A stretch of 64,000 nt of DNA from JAHECW01 sp964641415 (lineage in GTDB: Bacteria > Acidobacteriota > Thermoanaerobaculia > Thermoanaerobaculales > Sulfomarinibacteraceae): assembly GCA_964641415.1 (NCBI GenBank), contig CAZXMW010000007.1:1-64000 (forward strand), given 5' to 3'. Shown here one piece after another: positions 8,029 to 16,718 of the stretch. A program made the translations under genes and the position numbers. Below the pieces are notes generated by a model. That model did not search any database and was not told the origin of the DNA. It worked only from the letters and a program-made list of their open reading frames with translations. Position 1 is the stretch's first letter, and each line of letters opens with the position of its first letter.

Positions 8029-9258
8029 ATGCCGCACAGTACGATTCCGCTGTTCCACCGCATCGAAAACGCCCTCGAGACCATCGCCTTGGGCTCGACG
8101 CCTCTCGAGATCGTGCACGACACCGCCGAGTTCCTGGCCGCCAACTTCGCCGACGACCTCGGTATCACCGGCGGCCGGATCTACGTTCTCACCGACGGCA
8201 GCTACGAGCTCGTCCGCGGTTTCGGCGCCGCCACCGAGGCGCCCATCGGGCTCCGCGTCTGGCGCACCTACCCGCCCTTCGAGCAGCTTCTCGACACCGG
8301 CCTGGTGGTCATGAAGCGCGACGACGAAGGCCTTGACCAGCACCTCGAGCGGGAGCTCGGCACCCGCGACCAGTTCGCCGCCATCGCCGTAGCGGACGGC
8401 CAGTACGCCCTGTCATTCGACGTCGAGTCGGCGGCCGACGACGTCGAGGAGCTGCTCGGCACGCTCAACATCATCCGGCTCGCAGTCAACCAGAAGCTGC
8501 GCGAGGAGCGGATGGTGGCGATCATGGAGGACGCCCGGCAGATCCAGAACTCGATTCTGCCGCGCCACCTGCCCAAGCCCGGCGACTACGGCATTGCCGC
8601 CCGCGCCGTCGCCGCCGAAATCGTCGGCGGCGATTTCTACGACGTCATCGTCCTCGACGACGAGGTGTTCAACGTGGTCATCGCCGACGCTACCGGCCAC
8701 GGGCTGCCGGCGGCGCTGCAGGTGCGCGACGTGTTCACCGGGCTGAGGATGGCGCTGCTGCGCGACTTCAAAATCTCGCGCACGATCCAGAGGCTCAACG
8801 GCATCATCCACCAGAGCCGGCTGGCAACCAAGTTCGTGTCGCTGGTGCTCGTCGAGTTCGACATCAAAGGGACCCTGATCTACTGCAACGCCGGCCATCC
8901 GCGGCCGATCCTGGTGCGGGTCGACGGCTCGGTGGAGCGGCTCGACATGGGCGGCCCGATCCTCGGACCGATCCCGAGCGCGTCGTACTCGGTCGGGATC
9001 CAGTGCATGGGGCCGGGCGACGCGCTGGTGATGTTCACCGACGGCGTCGTCGAGGCCGCCGACGGCAATGACGAGGAGTACGGCGTCGACCGGCTGATCC
9101 GCGCCGTTCGCTCCGCGCGCCACCTCGACCCGGCGGCGCTGGTCGACCGGATCTTCGCCGATGTCGGCGCCCACGCATCGACATCCCCGCCCGCCGACGA
9201 CCAGACCGTCGTGGTCGTCAAACGCCGCCTCGCCGATGTCGAGGAGAGCCCGGCATGA
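8029..9258 (+). CDS. PP2C-type protein phosphatase (SpoIIE/RsbU family)
   Basis: A 409-residue cytosolic phosphatase. The N-terminal ~160 residues look like a GAF-type sensor (GSYELVRGFGAATEAPIG). A short helical linker precedes the SpoIIE PP2C domain (about 180-400), which has the metal-binding GGDFYD, DATGHGLPAALQVRD, CNAGHPRPILVR and FTDGVVEA motifs. Such enzymes dephosphorylate STAS anti-anti-sigma factors in partner-switching pathways. No STAS gene is adjacent; the nearest is near 36.6 kb. The stop overlaps the next start as ATGA, which links it to the beta-helix protein that follows. Confidence 0.88.
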   Translation: MPHSTIPLFHRIENALETIALGSTPLEIVHDTAEFLAANFADDLGITGGRIYVLTDGSYELVRGFGAATEAPIGLRVWRTYPPFEQLLDTGLVVMKRDDEGLDQHLERELGTRDQFAAIAVADGQYALSFDVESAADDVEELLGTLNIIRLAVNQKLREERMVAIMEDARQIQNSILPRHLPKPGDYGIAARAVAAEIVGGDFYDVIVLDDEVFNVVIADATGHGLPAALQVRDVFTGLRMALLRDFKISRTIQRLNGIIHQSRLATKFVSLVLVEFDIKGTLIYCNAGHPRPILVRVDGSVERLDMGGPILGPIPSASYSVGIQCMGPGDALVMFTDGVVEAADGNDEEYGVDRLIRAVRSARHLDPAALVDRIFADVGAHASTSPPADDQTVVVVKRRLADVEESPA

Positions 9259-9956
9259 TCGACTTCAACCCCGACGTCTTCTTCGATCTCGGCGGCTTTG
9301 CCCACCGACGGCTGTTCACCGACGGCGAGCCGGTGTGGACCGCCCTCGGCGCCCGCCTCGTCGACTACCTCTCGGCGTGGTCGGACTGGACGGTGGCGAC
9401 CGACCTGCCCGCCGGCGTCCACCTGCTCGGCGATCGGATCTTCATGGCACCCGGCTGTGCGGTCGAGCCGGGGGCGGTGATCGTCGGGCCCGCGATCATC
9501 GGCGCCGGCGTGTCGATCCGCACCGGAGCGTATGTTCGCCAGAACGTCATCCTCGGCGACGGATCGCTGGTCGGCGCCCACAGCGAGGTCAAGGGCTCGG
9601 TGCTGCTGCCAGGGGCCAAGGCGCCGCATCAGGCCTACGTCGGCGACTCGATCCTCGGCCGCGACGTCAATCTGGGCGCCGGGACGATTTGCTCCAACGT
9701 CAAGAACATCGGTTCGGACGTCACCTTCCGCGCCGGCGACGAGGTCTTTCACACCGGCCTGCGAAAGTTCGGCGCCATCCTCGGCGACGAGGTCAAGACC
9801 GGCTGCAACACCGTTCTCAACCCGGGCGTGCTCATGGGTCCCGGCTCGGTGACCTACCCCAACGCCAGCCTGCGCGGCGGCTACTACCCGGCCGGGACCC
9901 TGGTCAAGGTGCGGCAGGACCAGCGAATGGTGGAGATGACCAAGCTGCGGCGGTAG
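9255..9956 (+). CDS. Left-handed beta-helix (hexapeptide repeat) protein, GlmU-C-like
   Basis: A 233-residue protein dominated by hexapeptide repeats that form a left-handed beta-helix, from about residue 60 to 215. The stretch VGDSILGRDVNLGAGT and the later NTVLNPGVLMGPGS resemble the acetyltransferase half of GlmU, but the uridyltransferase half is missing. Genes like this are often annotated as UDP-N-acetylglucosamine diphosphorylase; here only the acyltransferase-like fold is supported. It starts inside the stop codon of the phosphatase gene (ATGA), so the two are made together. The substrate is unknown. Confidence 0.75.
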   Translation: MIDFNPDVFFDLGGFAHRRLFTDGEPVWTALGARLVDYLSAWSDWTVATDLPAGVHLLGDRIFMAPGCAVEPGAVIVGPAIIGAGVSIRTGAYVRQNVILGDGSLVGAHSEVKGSVLLPGAKAPHQAYVGDSILGRDVNLGAGTICSNVKNIGSDVTFRAGDEVFHTGLRKFGAILGDEVKTGCNTVLNPGVLMGPGSVTYPNASLRGGYYPAGTLVKVRQDQRMVEMTKLRR

Positions 9957-10032
9957 TCCGAATCCAGATCCCGATCCCGTTCCCGTTGAGAGCGGCAGCG
10001 ACAGGGACTGCTGTCGCGGGTCGACCGAACCG

Positions 10033-12525
10033 CTACCGCGCCCCGGCGCGTCCGGCGGCCTCGGCGGCGGCCATGGCGGCGGCCTCCTCTGGGGTCGGGG
10101 TCGGCTCGAGGCGCTCGTCGGCGACCTCGAGGGCCATGTCGTCGGGCATGGGCTCGCCGGGTCTGGGCTCGTAGAAGGCGAGTTGGAAGGGCCACGGCAG
10201 ATCCTTGAGCGGCACCTTTTGTTCGGTGCACGGCTCGGTCGGCTCGGTACCGTCGAGGAAGGCCTCGAGGATGACCTGGGTCTGCTGGCTGCACGGCGGC
10301 ACCGCCCGCTCGCCGGTCGAGTGGTCGACCGGCGTGAACACGACCCCGGCCGGAACCGAGAAGTCCTCGGCCCGGGTCGCCTCGTCCAGCGTGTCGAGAT
10401 AACCGGCCATGAACGCGTTCCAGATCGGCTGCGCCGCCTTGGCGCCGGTCATCTTCTTGGCGATCGGTTCCTTGCGGTCGCGGCCGACCCAGACGCCGAC
10501 CGTGATCCGCGGTGAAAAACCGACGAACCAGGCATCCGAGTAGTCGTCGGTGGTGCCCGTCTTGCCGGCGAGACTGGCGTCGAGGCCGCGTGCTGAAACC
10601 CCGGTGCCTCGCTCGACGACGCCGCGCAGCACGTGGAGCGCGAGATAGGTCACCGGCGCCGACATGACCGGTTCGAGGCGCGGGTAGAAGCGCTCGAGCT
10701 GCCGACCGTCGCGGTCGAGAACCTCGGCGATGGCAAAAGGCTCGGGCCGCTCACCGAGATTGGCGATGGTGGAGTAGGCGCGGACCAGGTCGATGAGCTT
10801 GACCCCGAGCGACCCGAGGGCGAGCGAGGGGTAGGGGTGGAGCTCGGTGGAGATCCCGAAGCGTCGGGCGGTCTCGACCACCTGCTCGGAGCCGACCAGC
10901 TGCTGGAGCTTGACCGTCGACGCGTTGTAGCTCAGCTCGAGTGCCCGCCGCAGGGTCGTGATGCCGTAGTACATGTTGTAGTAGTTCTTCGGGCAGTAGG
11001 TGAGCTCGCCGGCGCCGTCGGGCAGCAGGAAGGGCCCGTCGAAGATCGTGTCGGCCGGCGAATATCCCTGCTGGAACGCGGTCAGGAAGACGAACGGCTT
11101 GAACGCCGAACCGCACTGCAGACTCGACTGAACCGCCCGGTTGAACTCGGATCTCGCAAAGTCGAATCCGCCGACCAGCGCCAGGATGGCGCCGGACTGA
11201 TTGTCCATGGCGATGAGCGCACCCTCGATCTCGGGCTCCTGGAGCAGCGCCACCGGGATCTCGGCCTCGGCCTCCTCGGGAAGCTCGTCGGGCAGCCTCA
11301 CGAGCACCAGGTCGCCGACCTCGAGCAGCCGCCGCATGGACGACGTTCCGGTCCACTTGACCGCAGCCATGTCGAGCCGCGCCCGACGGTCGGCGACCCT
11401 GAGGACCGCCTCGCGCCGGCCGACCTCGGTGACCACCGCCCGGACCATGGCGCCCGGCTCGAGCTCCAGATTCCGCCACGACGGATCGGCGAAGGCCTCG
11501 ATCGACGCTTCGTCATCCGACTCGACCACATTGGGCGGTCGCCGGAAGCCGATGGAGGTCATCTCGAGCTCGACCAGGCCGTCGCGGAGCACCCGCTCGG
11601 CCAGCAGCTGGAGGTCCGGGTCCATGGTCAGATGAACCTGGAGGCCAGCGGTGTACAGCGCGTCGGTGCCGTAGCGCTGCTCGACGTCCTTGCGCACCAT
11701 CTCGAGAAAGTAGGCGCCGGACTCGACGCGCTCACGGTGCAGCGCGACGCCGAGCGACTCGGCGACGGCAGCGGTGTGGACCTCGGCGTCGATGAAATCG
11801 AGCTCAAGCATGCGGTCGAGCACCTTGTCGCGCCGCGCCAGGGCGCTGTCCGGCCGCTTGATCGGGTTGTACCGGTTGTTGGCGCTCGGAATCATCCCGG
11901 CGAGCAGGGCCGCTTCGGCCAGGGTCATCTCGACGGCCGGCTTGTTGAAGTAGAGCTGCGAGGCCGCCTCGACGCCGTACGCGCCGTGGCCGAAAAAGAC
12001 CTGGTTGGCGTACATGGTCAGGATCTGGTCCTTGGAGTAGCGCTTTTCGATGTCGATGGCGAGCAGCGCCTCCTTCACCTTCCGGGTCAACTTCTTCTCG
12101 CGCTCGAGAAACAGGTTGAGGGCGAGCTGCTGGGTCAAGGTGGAGCCGCCCTGGGTGACGATGCGGTCGCGACCTTTGACCCAGTTCTTGGTCATCACGA
12201 AGGCCGCGCGCAGGATGGCCTGTGGGTCGATCCCGCCGTGGTCGTAGAAGTCGGCGTCCTCGATGGCGACGATGGCGAGCTTGAGGTGCTCGGGAATCTG
12301 ATCGGGCGCCAACTCGACCCGCCGTTCGACCGCCCACGAGGCGATCTCGTTGCCGTCGGCGTCGAAGACGTGGGACGCGGTCGCCGGCCGGAAGGTCGAC
12401 AGCGCATCGACCTGGGGGACGCGGAGAAACTGGGCCACGATCCAGCCGGCGAGGCCGCCCGAGACGGCACCGGCAGCGACGGCCAGCGCGACGTACCGGA
12501 GCAGCGTCAGGACCTTCTCCCGCAT
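10033..12525 (-). CDS. mrcA: Bifunctional penicillin-binding protein 1A
   Basis: A class A PBP of 830 residues anchored by an N-terminal membrane helix (about 8-33), with the bulk in the periplasm. The GT51 transglycosylase domain has EDADFYDHGGID near residue 87 and GGSTLTQQLALNLFLE near 125. An OB-like insert lies in the middle. The transpeptidase domain shows SAFK (catalytic serine) in CGSAFKPFVFL, SYN in LSYNAST, and KTG in AGKTGTTDDYSDAWF. It polymerises and cross-links peptidoglycan. The C-terminus ends in an alanine-rich tail. No Shine-Dalgarno is seen; TACCCT lies six bases before the ATG. Confidence 0.93.
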   Translation of the reverse strand: MREKVLTLLRYVALAVAAGAVSGGLAGWIVAQFLRVPQVDALSTFRPATASHVFDADGNEIASWAVERRVELAPDQIPEHLKLAIVAIEDADFYDHGGIDPQAILRAAFVMTKNWVKGRDRIVTQGGSTLTQQLALNLFLEREKKLTRKVKEALLAIDIEKRYSKDQILTMYANQVFFGHGAYGVEAASQLYFNKPAVEMTLAEAALLAGMIPSANNRYNPIKRPDSALARRDKVLDRMLELDFIDAEVHTAAVAESLGVALHRERVESGAYFLEMVRKDVEQRYGTDALYTAGLQVHLTMDPDLQLLAERVLRDGLVELEMTSIGFRRPPNVVESDDEASIEAFADPSWRNLELEPGAMVRAVVTEVGRREAVLRVADRRARLDMAAVKWTGTSSMRRLLEVGDLVLVRLPDELPEEAEAEIPVALLQEPEIEGALIAMDNQSGAILALVGGFDFARSEFNRAVQSSLQCGSAFKPFVFLTAFQQGYSPADTIFDGPFLLPDGAGELTYCPKNYYNMYYGITTLRRALELSYNASTVKLQQLVGSEQVVETARRFGISTELHPYPSLALGSLGVKLIDLVRAYSTIANLGERPEPFAIAEVLDRDGRQLERFYPRLEPVMSAPVTYLALHVLRGVVERGTGVSARGLDASLAGKTGTTDDYSDAWFVGFSPRITVGVWVGRDRKEPIAKKMTGAKAAQPIWNAFMAGYLDTLDEATRAEDFSVPAGVVFTPVDHSTGERAVPPCSQQTQVILEAFLDGTEPTEPCTEQKVPLKDLPWPFQLAFYEPRPGEPMPDDMALEVADERLEPTPTPEEAAAMAAAEAAGRAGAR

Positions 12526-12604
12526 GATCGTAGGGTAGCAGAGGAGCTGTGGTCGCAGTGAGACGACGACGGGGCGGTACCGCGGCCTCTCGGGCCTGCG
12601 GCCG

Positions 12605-14011
12605 CTACTGGTGCGATGCGCCCCAGGCGGACGTGCTGCCGGACTCGAAGCCGTCGTCGAAGATGCCGAACCAATCGCCGTACGCGACCTCGACCCGGTA
12701 ACCTTCGGTGGTCACGCTCTCGACGCAGATCCGAATCTCATTGGCGAGGTCGTCGAAGCACTCGCCGGGCAGCCACATGGCGCCGGCGTCGGCGCCATTG
12801 GACGGATTCTCGAGGTCGACCAACCAGGCCGGCTCGCTGCGCCACGGATCGACCTCGTGGAGGATCACCGCGAAGCCGGGCAGATTGCCGTCATAGCCGA
12901 CGAGGTCGCGCACCTCGACGGTGTAGAAGCGGTTGGTGCCGGCGATCGGCACCTTGACGAGCCGAAGATTACTCGTGGTCTGCAGGGTCAGGTGGTCGAC
13001 GGTGAACTCGTACACCCCGGCGGAGGAGACCTCCGCCTTCTCGGTGGGCCCGATCCAGCCGAGGGAGTCCTTGTGGTACGAGATTGTGTGCTTGCCGAGC
13101 CTCCCGTAGGTCGAGTCGTAGATCACGAAGTTGTGGGCGTCGCTCATGACGTCCCACGGGTTGTCGTACGGGTCGCCGTCGCCGTCGGCGTTGTTGGAGT
13201 GCGGCAGCCCGAAGGCGTGGCCCATCTCGTGGGCGATCACCCCGATGTGCTGCCAGCCCCACGGCGGTTCCCAGGTCACGCCTCCCCACCCGCCCCAGGC
13301 GTAGGGGCCAAAGGTCTCGTTGAACATGAGGTTGACGCCGTCGAAGTCGTTCACGTTGACGCTGCCCGCGGCGGCTCCCGTGCAGTCGTCGTAAAGCGCG
13401 GTCAGCATGGCGCCCCAGTTGTTGCCGGCGCTCAGGTCGACGTAGTACTGCTGGGTATGGGGCAGGGTGAACCACCCGGCCGCGGTGGACCCGACCAGGT
13501 CGATCTGATGGTACGACTGTTGGCGCCAGTAGTGGTCGAGACCCGGCCACACACCGGCGTACATCCCGAGGAAGTAGCCGAGATCCGCAGGCTGCTCCGG
13601 TTTGTCCGAGAACTTGCACATGATCGACACGTAGGGGTACGAGCCCGAGGCGTCACCGGCACGCTTACCGTCGAGCCGTTCGACGGCGAGGGGGCGAAGC
13701 CGCTCGCCCGCGTCAAGGGGAACCAGCAGCCGGACCGCGGATCCGCCGGCCCACACCGGGCCGCCGAGCTCGGCGAGCTGACCCGGCGACAGATCGAGAT
13801 CGACGAAAAAACCGTCCGGCGTCCGGAGCACCGTCGCCATCGCCGTCGGCGGGGCGTCCGCCACCGTCGCGGGGGTGGCCCAGGCGACGAGCAGCGTCCC
13901 CTCGATCCACCCGGTCCCCGGCGGGCTGTCGCCCGCAACGACGGGCCAAACCGAACAGCTGATCGCGATGGCGAGAACGAGGACAAGGATCTCTCGGTCG
14001 TGGTGTCGCAT
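12605..14011 (-). CDS. Secreted M6-like zinc metalloprotease
   Basis: A 468-residue exported protein. A signal peptide (LVLVLAIAISCSVWPVVAG) opens the chain. The zinc site is HEMGHAFGLPHS near residue 258, the extended HExxHxxGxxH form of metzincin-type or M6 (immune inhibitor A-like) peptidases, followed by an Asp/Asn-rich loop and the WDVMSD Met-turn. The C-terminal region is beta-rich and ends FDDGFESGSTSAW, a short motif that may be a surface-sorting or anchoring tail. The ATG at 14011 was chosen for its AAAGGAG ribosome-binding site; an upstream ATG would put 25 polar residues before the signal peptide. It is divergent from folK. Confidence 0.8.
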   Translation of the reverse strand: MRHHDREILVLVLAIAISCSVWPVVAGDSPPGTGWIEGTLLVAWATPATVADAPPTAMATVLRTPDGFFVDLDLSPGQLAELGGPVWAGGSAVRLLVPLDAGERLRPLAVERLDGKRAGDASGSYPYVSIMCKFSDKPEQPADLGYFLGMYAGVWPGLDHYWRQQSYHQIDLVGSTAAGWFTLPHTQQYYVDLSAGNNWGAMLTALYDDCTGAAAGSVNVNDFDGVNLMFNETFGPYAWGGWGGVTWEPPWGWQHIGVIAHEMGHAFGLPHSNNADGDGDPYDNPWDVMSDAHNFVIYDSTYGRLGKHTISYHKDSLGWIGPTEKAEVSSAGVYEFTVDHLTLQTTSNLRLVKVPIAGTNRFYTVEVRDLVGYDGNLPGFAVILHEVDPWRSEPAWLVDLENPSNGADAGAMWLPGECFDDLANEIRICVESVTTEGYRVEVAYGDWFGIFDDGFESGSTSAWGASHQ

Positions 14012-14080
14012 CGTCAGCTCCTTTGGTACCTTGCCCTCCATTTCATGATAGGCGGCGGCGACGCGCACGACGGTGATCTG

Positions 14081-14086
14081 TATCAT
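14081..14086 (+). promoter_or_regulatory. Possible -10 box for leaderless folK
   Basis: TATCAT ends eight bases before the folK ATG. No convincing -35 is found at 17 bp. Listed because the same spacing recurs at other genes without a Shine-Dalgarno. Confidence 0.3.
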
Positions 14087-14094
14087 CCTCGACC

Positions 14095-14595
14095 ATGGTT
14101 GATGTGGTTGTCGGGCTCGGCGGCAATCTGGGCCGGCCGCCGGACGCCTTCGCCGCGGCGCTGCGCGTTCTGGCCGTCGTCGGCGAGGTGGTCGCGGTGT
14201 CCAGGCTGTGGCGCACCCGCCCGGTCGGTCCCGACCAGCCGGACTACGACAACGCCGCCGCCCTGCTGCACTGGCCGGGCAGCGCGCGTTTCCTGCTGGC
14301 GCGCTGTCTCGAGCTCGAGGCGCAGGCCGGACGCGACCGGGCCACCGAGGCGCGCTGGGGGCCCCGAGCCCTCGACCTCGACCTCCTCATCGCGCACGAC
14401 CTCGTCTGGCGATCGCCCGAGCTCGAGCTGCCCCACCCGCGGCTGCACGAGCGCGCCTTCGCCCTCATCCCCGCCGCCGAGGCCGCTCCCGACTGGCTCC
14501 ACCCGCTGCTCGGCCGCACCCTCGCGGAGCTCGCCGCCGACGCCCGCGCCGCCGACCCCGACGCCTTGATCTCCAGCACGCCGTTCGAGCTCTGA
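14095..14595 (+). CDS. folK: 6-hydroxymethyl-7,8-dihydropterin pyrophosphokinase
   Basis: Transfers pyrophosphate from ATP to 6-hydroxymethyl-dihydropterin in folate synthesis. The 166-residue protein has the N-terminal GLGGNLG, the RTRPVGPDQPDYDN substrate loop near residue 40, and the diagnostic RWGPRALDLDLL segment near residue 88, where the two Asp bind Mg. PHPRLHERAFAL follows near 120. No other folate gene is adjacent. TATCAT eight bases upstream of the ATG suggests a leaderless transcript. Confidence 0.93.
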   Translation: MVDVVVGLGGNLGRPPDAFAAALRVLAVVGEVVAVSRLWRTRPVGPDQPDYDNAAALLHWPGSARFLLARCLELEAQAGRDRATEARWGPRALDLDLLIAHDLVWRSPELELPHPRLHERAFALIPAAEAAPDWLHPLLGRTLAELAADARAADPDALISSTPFEL

Positions 14596-14605
14596 CGGTC
14601 GATCC

Positions 14606-14680
14606 AGGAGGCGCCAAGGCGCCAAGACGAGACGTTCTCTGCCATGGCCTTGCGATCTTCGCGTCTTCGCGGTCAAGACC
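14606..14680. repeat. Possible palindromic intergenic repeat between folK and pyrE
   Basis: GGCGCCAAGGCGCCAAGACG is followed, after a spacer with CCATGG, by a CTTCGCGTCTTCGCGG tract. The two halves are partly complementary. The composition is unlike coding DNA, and similar CCAAGACG/CGTCTT tracts are known as dispersed intergenic repeats in several bacteria. Only one copy is seen here. Confidence 0.35.
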
Positions 14681-14692
14681 GACGCCCTCGAG

Positions 14693-15283
14693 CTACGTCG
14701 TCGCGATCGGGCGGGAGCCGGGCTTCGCGATGGCAACGCCGGCAGCGCAGAGCGGACACTCGTCGGCGGTCCAGGTCGAAAACGCGACCTCGAGCAGGGC
14801 GCGGTAGGGCCTCGGCTCGAACACGCTGGCAGCGCCCGACCGGTTGACCAGCGACGCGAGCCCGACAACCTCGGCGCCGTCGCGCTCCAGCACCTCGACG
14901 ACCTCGCGGGTCGACCTGCCCGTGGTCACGACGTCCTCGACGATGACGACCCGTTGGCCGGGGCTGACCGCGAAGCCGCGCCGCAGCACCATACGGCCGT
15001 CGGCGCGCTCGGTGAACACGAAACCGACGCCGAGAGAGCGCGCGGTCTCGTGACCGATGATCAGCCCGCCCATGGCCGGCGCCACCACCAGGTCGACTCT
15101 CTCGACCGCGGCTTCGATCTCGCCCGCGAGCAGGGCCCCGGCGCGCTCGGCCCGGCGCGGCTCGGCGAGGTACAGGGCGCACTGCAGGTAGTCGCCCGAG
15201 TGGAGCCCCGACGACAGCAGGAAATGGCCCTGCTGGTGGGCGCCGCAGGCGGTCAGCTCGTCGAGCGTGAAGGCGCGGGTCAC
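14693..15283 (-). CDS. pyrE: Orotate phosphoribosyltransferase
   Basis: Makes orotidine 5'-phosphate from orotate and PRPP in pyrimidine synthesis. The 196-residue protein carries the type I PRT PRPP loop VVIVEDVVTTGRS near residue 112. The N-terminal SSGLHSGDYLQCALYL and the VAPAMGGLIIGHETAR segments are also typical of PyrE. The C-terminal CPLCAAG pair of cysteines is seen in a subset of these proteins. Its ATG overlaps the stop of the upstream NtrC-type regulator (ATGA), an odd coupling of a biosynthetic enzyme to a response regulator. Confidence 0.92.
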   Translation of the reverse strand: MTRAFTLDELTACGAHQQGHFLLSSGLHSGDYLQCALYLAEPRRAERAGALLAGEIEAAVERVDLVVAPAMGGLIIGHETARSLGVGFVFTERADGRMVLRRGFAVSPGQRVVIVEDVVTTGRSTREVVEVLERDGAEVVGLASLVNRSGAASVFEPRPYRALLEVAFSTWTADECPLCAAGVAIAKPGSRPIATT

Positions 15284-16623
15284 TGGTCCTCCCTGGTGAT
15301 GCCGTAGGCCTGCATCTTCTTGTACAGGTTCGACCGCGGCGTCTCGACGGCCCGAGCCGTGGCGGCGACGTTCCAGCCGTTCTTGTCCAGGTTGAAGCGC
15401 AGAAAGGCGATCTCGGAGGCGCGCTGGAAGTCCGCCAGCGTCGGTGCGCTGAGCAGCCGGTGCAGCTCGTCGCCGCCGGCCGCGACCTCGAGCAGATCAA
15501 CGCCGTCGATGGTGTCGTCGATCTCCATGATCACCGCCCGCTCGACAACGTTTCTGAGCTCGCGGACGTTGCCCGGCCAGGTGTGGCGGGCGAGACGGTC
15601 GAGGGCCGTTCTGCTCCAGGTCTTGGGCCGTCGGTTGTACTCACGGCAGTAGTGCTCGGTCAAGTGCCCGACCAGGGGCGGAATGTCCTCCGGATGCTCG
15701 CGCAGCGGCGGCGTGCGCAGCATGACGACGGCGAGCCGAAAATAGAGATCCTCCCGGAACACGCCGTCGGCGACCTCGGAGGCGAGGTCCTTGTTGGTCG
15801 CCGCGATGACCCTCACATCGACCGTGAAAGGCCGTTCCGCGCCGACCGGCTCGACGTCGCCGTCCTGGAGCACCCGCAGCACCTTGGCCTGGGTTTTGAG
15901 GCTCATGTCGCCGACCTCGTCGAGGAAGATCGTTCCGCGGTCGGCCTGAACGAACTTGCCGACCTGGCGCCGGTGGGCGCCGGTGAACGATCCCTTCTCG
16001 TGGCCGAACAGCTCGGACTCGATGAGCTCCTCCGGAATGGCCGCACAGTTGACCCGGACGAAGGGCTTGCGGGCACGACCGGACAGGTGGTGCAGCCGCC
16101 GGGCGACAAGCTCCTTGCCGGTCCCGGACTCGCCGAGAACGAGCACCGTGGCGTGGGTCGGCGCGACCCGCGCGATCTCCTCCCGCAGCCGGCTCATGGC
16201 GGCGCTGTCACCGAGCAGCGGCGGCGGCTCGTCGGCGCCCTCGAGCTCTCGCGCCAGCCGGCCCTGGGCGACCGCGCCCCGGACCGCGAGCACCAGGTCG
16301 GCGCGATCGGGCGGCTTGGTCAGGTAGGCGGAGGCGCCGGCGTCGAGACACTGCTGGGCGGTGAACTGATCGCCGTGGCCGGTGAGAATGACGACTGGGA
16401 TTTCGAGGCCCCGCTGCTCGAGGTTGTCGAGCAGCCCGAAGCCGTCCATGCCCGGCATCTTGATGTCGAGCAAGGCGGCGTCGGGCTGCAGCGCATCGAG
16501 CAGATCGAGCGCCTGGAACGCGTCGGACGCCTGCTCGACCTCGTAGCCCTCGCCGGTGAGGATGCGATCGAGAACCTTCCGCACGCCGGCATCGTCGTCG
16601 ATGATGAGAACTCGGCCTTCCAT
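15280..16623 (-). CDS. Sigma-54-dependent response regulator (NtrC family)
   Basis: A 447-residue activator. The receiver domain (1-120) has the acidic pair D10/D11 and phospho-acceptor D53 (LLDIKMPGMDG). The AAA+ domain has Walker A GESGTGKE, the sigma-54 contact motif GSFTGA within FGHEKGSFTGAH, and Walker B IFLDEVGD. The Fis-type HTH at the C-terminus (NVAATARAVETPRSNLYKKM) binds DNA. No histidine kinase gene is nearby, so the partner is unknown. No Shine-Dalgarno is seen; TAGGAT lies six bases before the ATG. The stop overlaps pyrE. Confidence 0.93.
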   Translation of the reverse strand: MEGRVLIIDDDAGVRKVLDRILTGEGYEVEQASDAFQALDLLDALQPDAALLDIKMPGMDGFGLLDNLEQRGLEIPVVILTGHGDQFTAQQCLDAGASAYLTKPPDRADLVLAVRGAVAQGRLARELEGADEPPPLLGDSAAMSRLREEIARVAPTHATVLVLGESGTGKELVARRLHHLSGRARKPFVRVNCAAIPEELIESELFGHEKGSFTGAHRRQVGKFVQADRGTIFLDEVGDMSLKTQAKVLRVLQDGDVEPVGAERPFTVDVRVIAATNKDLASEVADGVFREDLYFRLAVVMLRTPPLREHPEDIPPLVGHLTEHYCREYNRRPKTWSRTALDRLARHTWPGNVRELRNVVERAVIMEIDDTIDGVDLLEVAAGGDELHRLLSAPTLADFQRASEIAFLRFNLDKNGWNVAATARAVETPRSNLYKKMQAYGITREDQ

Positions 16624-16656
16624 GCCGACATCCTACCAGCCGGATCCCTGAACCAG

Positions 16657-16685
16657 TTCACAGATCGGCCCGCAGCCAGTAGAAT
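16657..16685 (+). promoter_or_regulatory. Sigma-70 promoter of the aldehyde dehydrogenase gene
   Basis: TTCACA (16657-16662), a 17-bp spacer and TAGAAT (16680-16685). The start site would be near 16692, just upstream of the AGGAGG ribosome-binding site at 16708. Confidence 0.6.
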
Positions 16686-16718
16686 CCCGGGCGCAGCAGC
16701 CGGCTGCAGGAGGAAACC

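Noticed and set aside
10633..12561. 642-codon open frame on the plus strand
   Set aside because: It is antisense to PBP1A, whose motifs are all intact. Long antisense frames are expected in GC-rich genes. The translation lacks any fold-like pattern.
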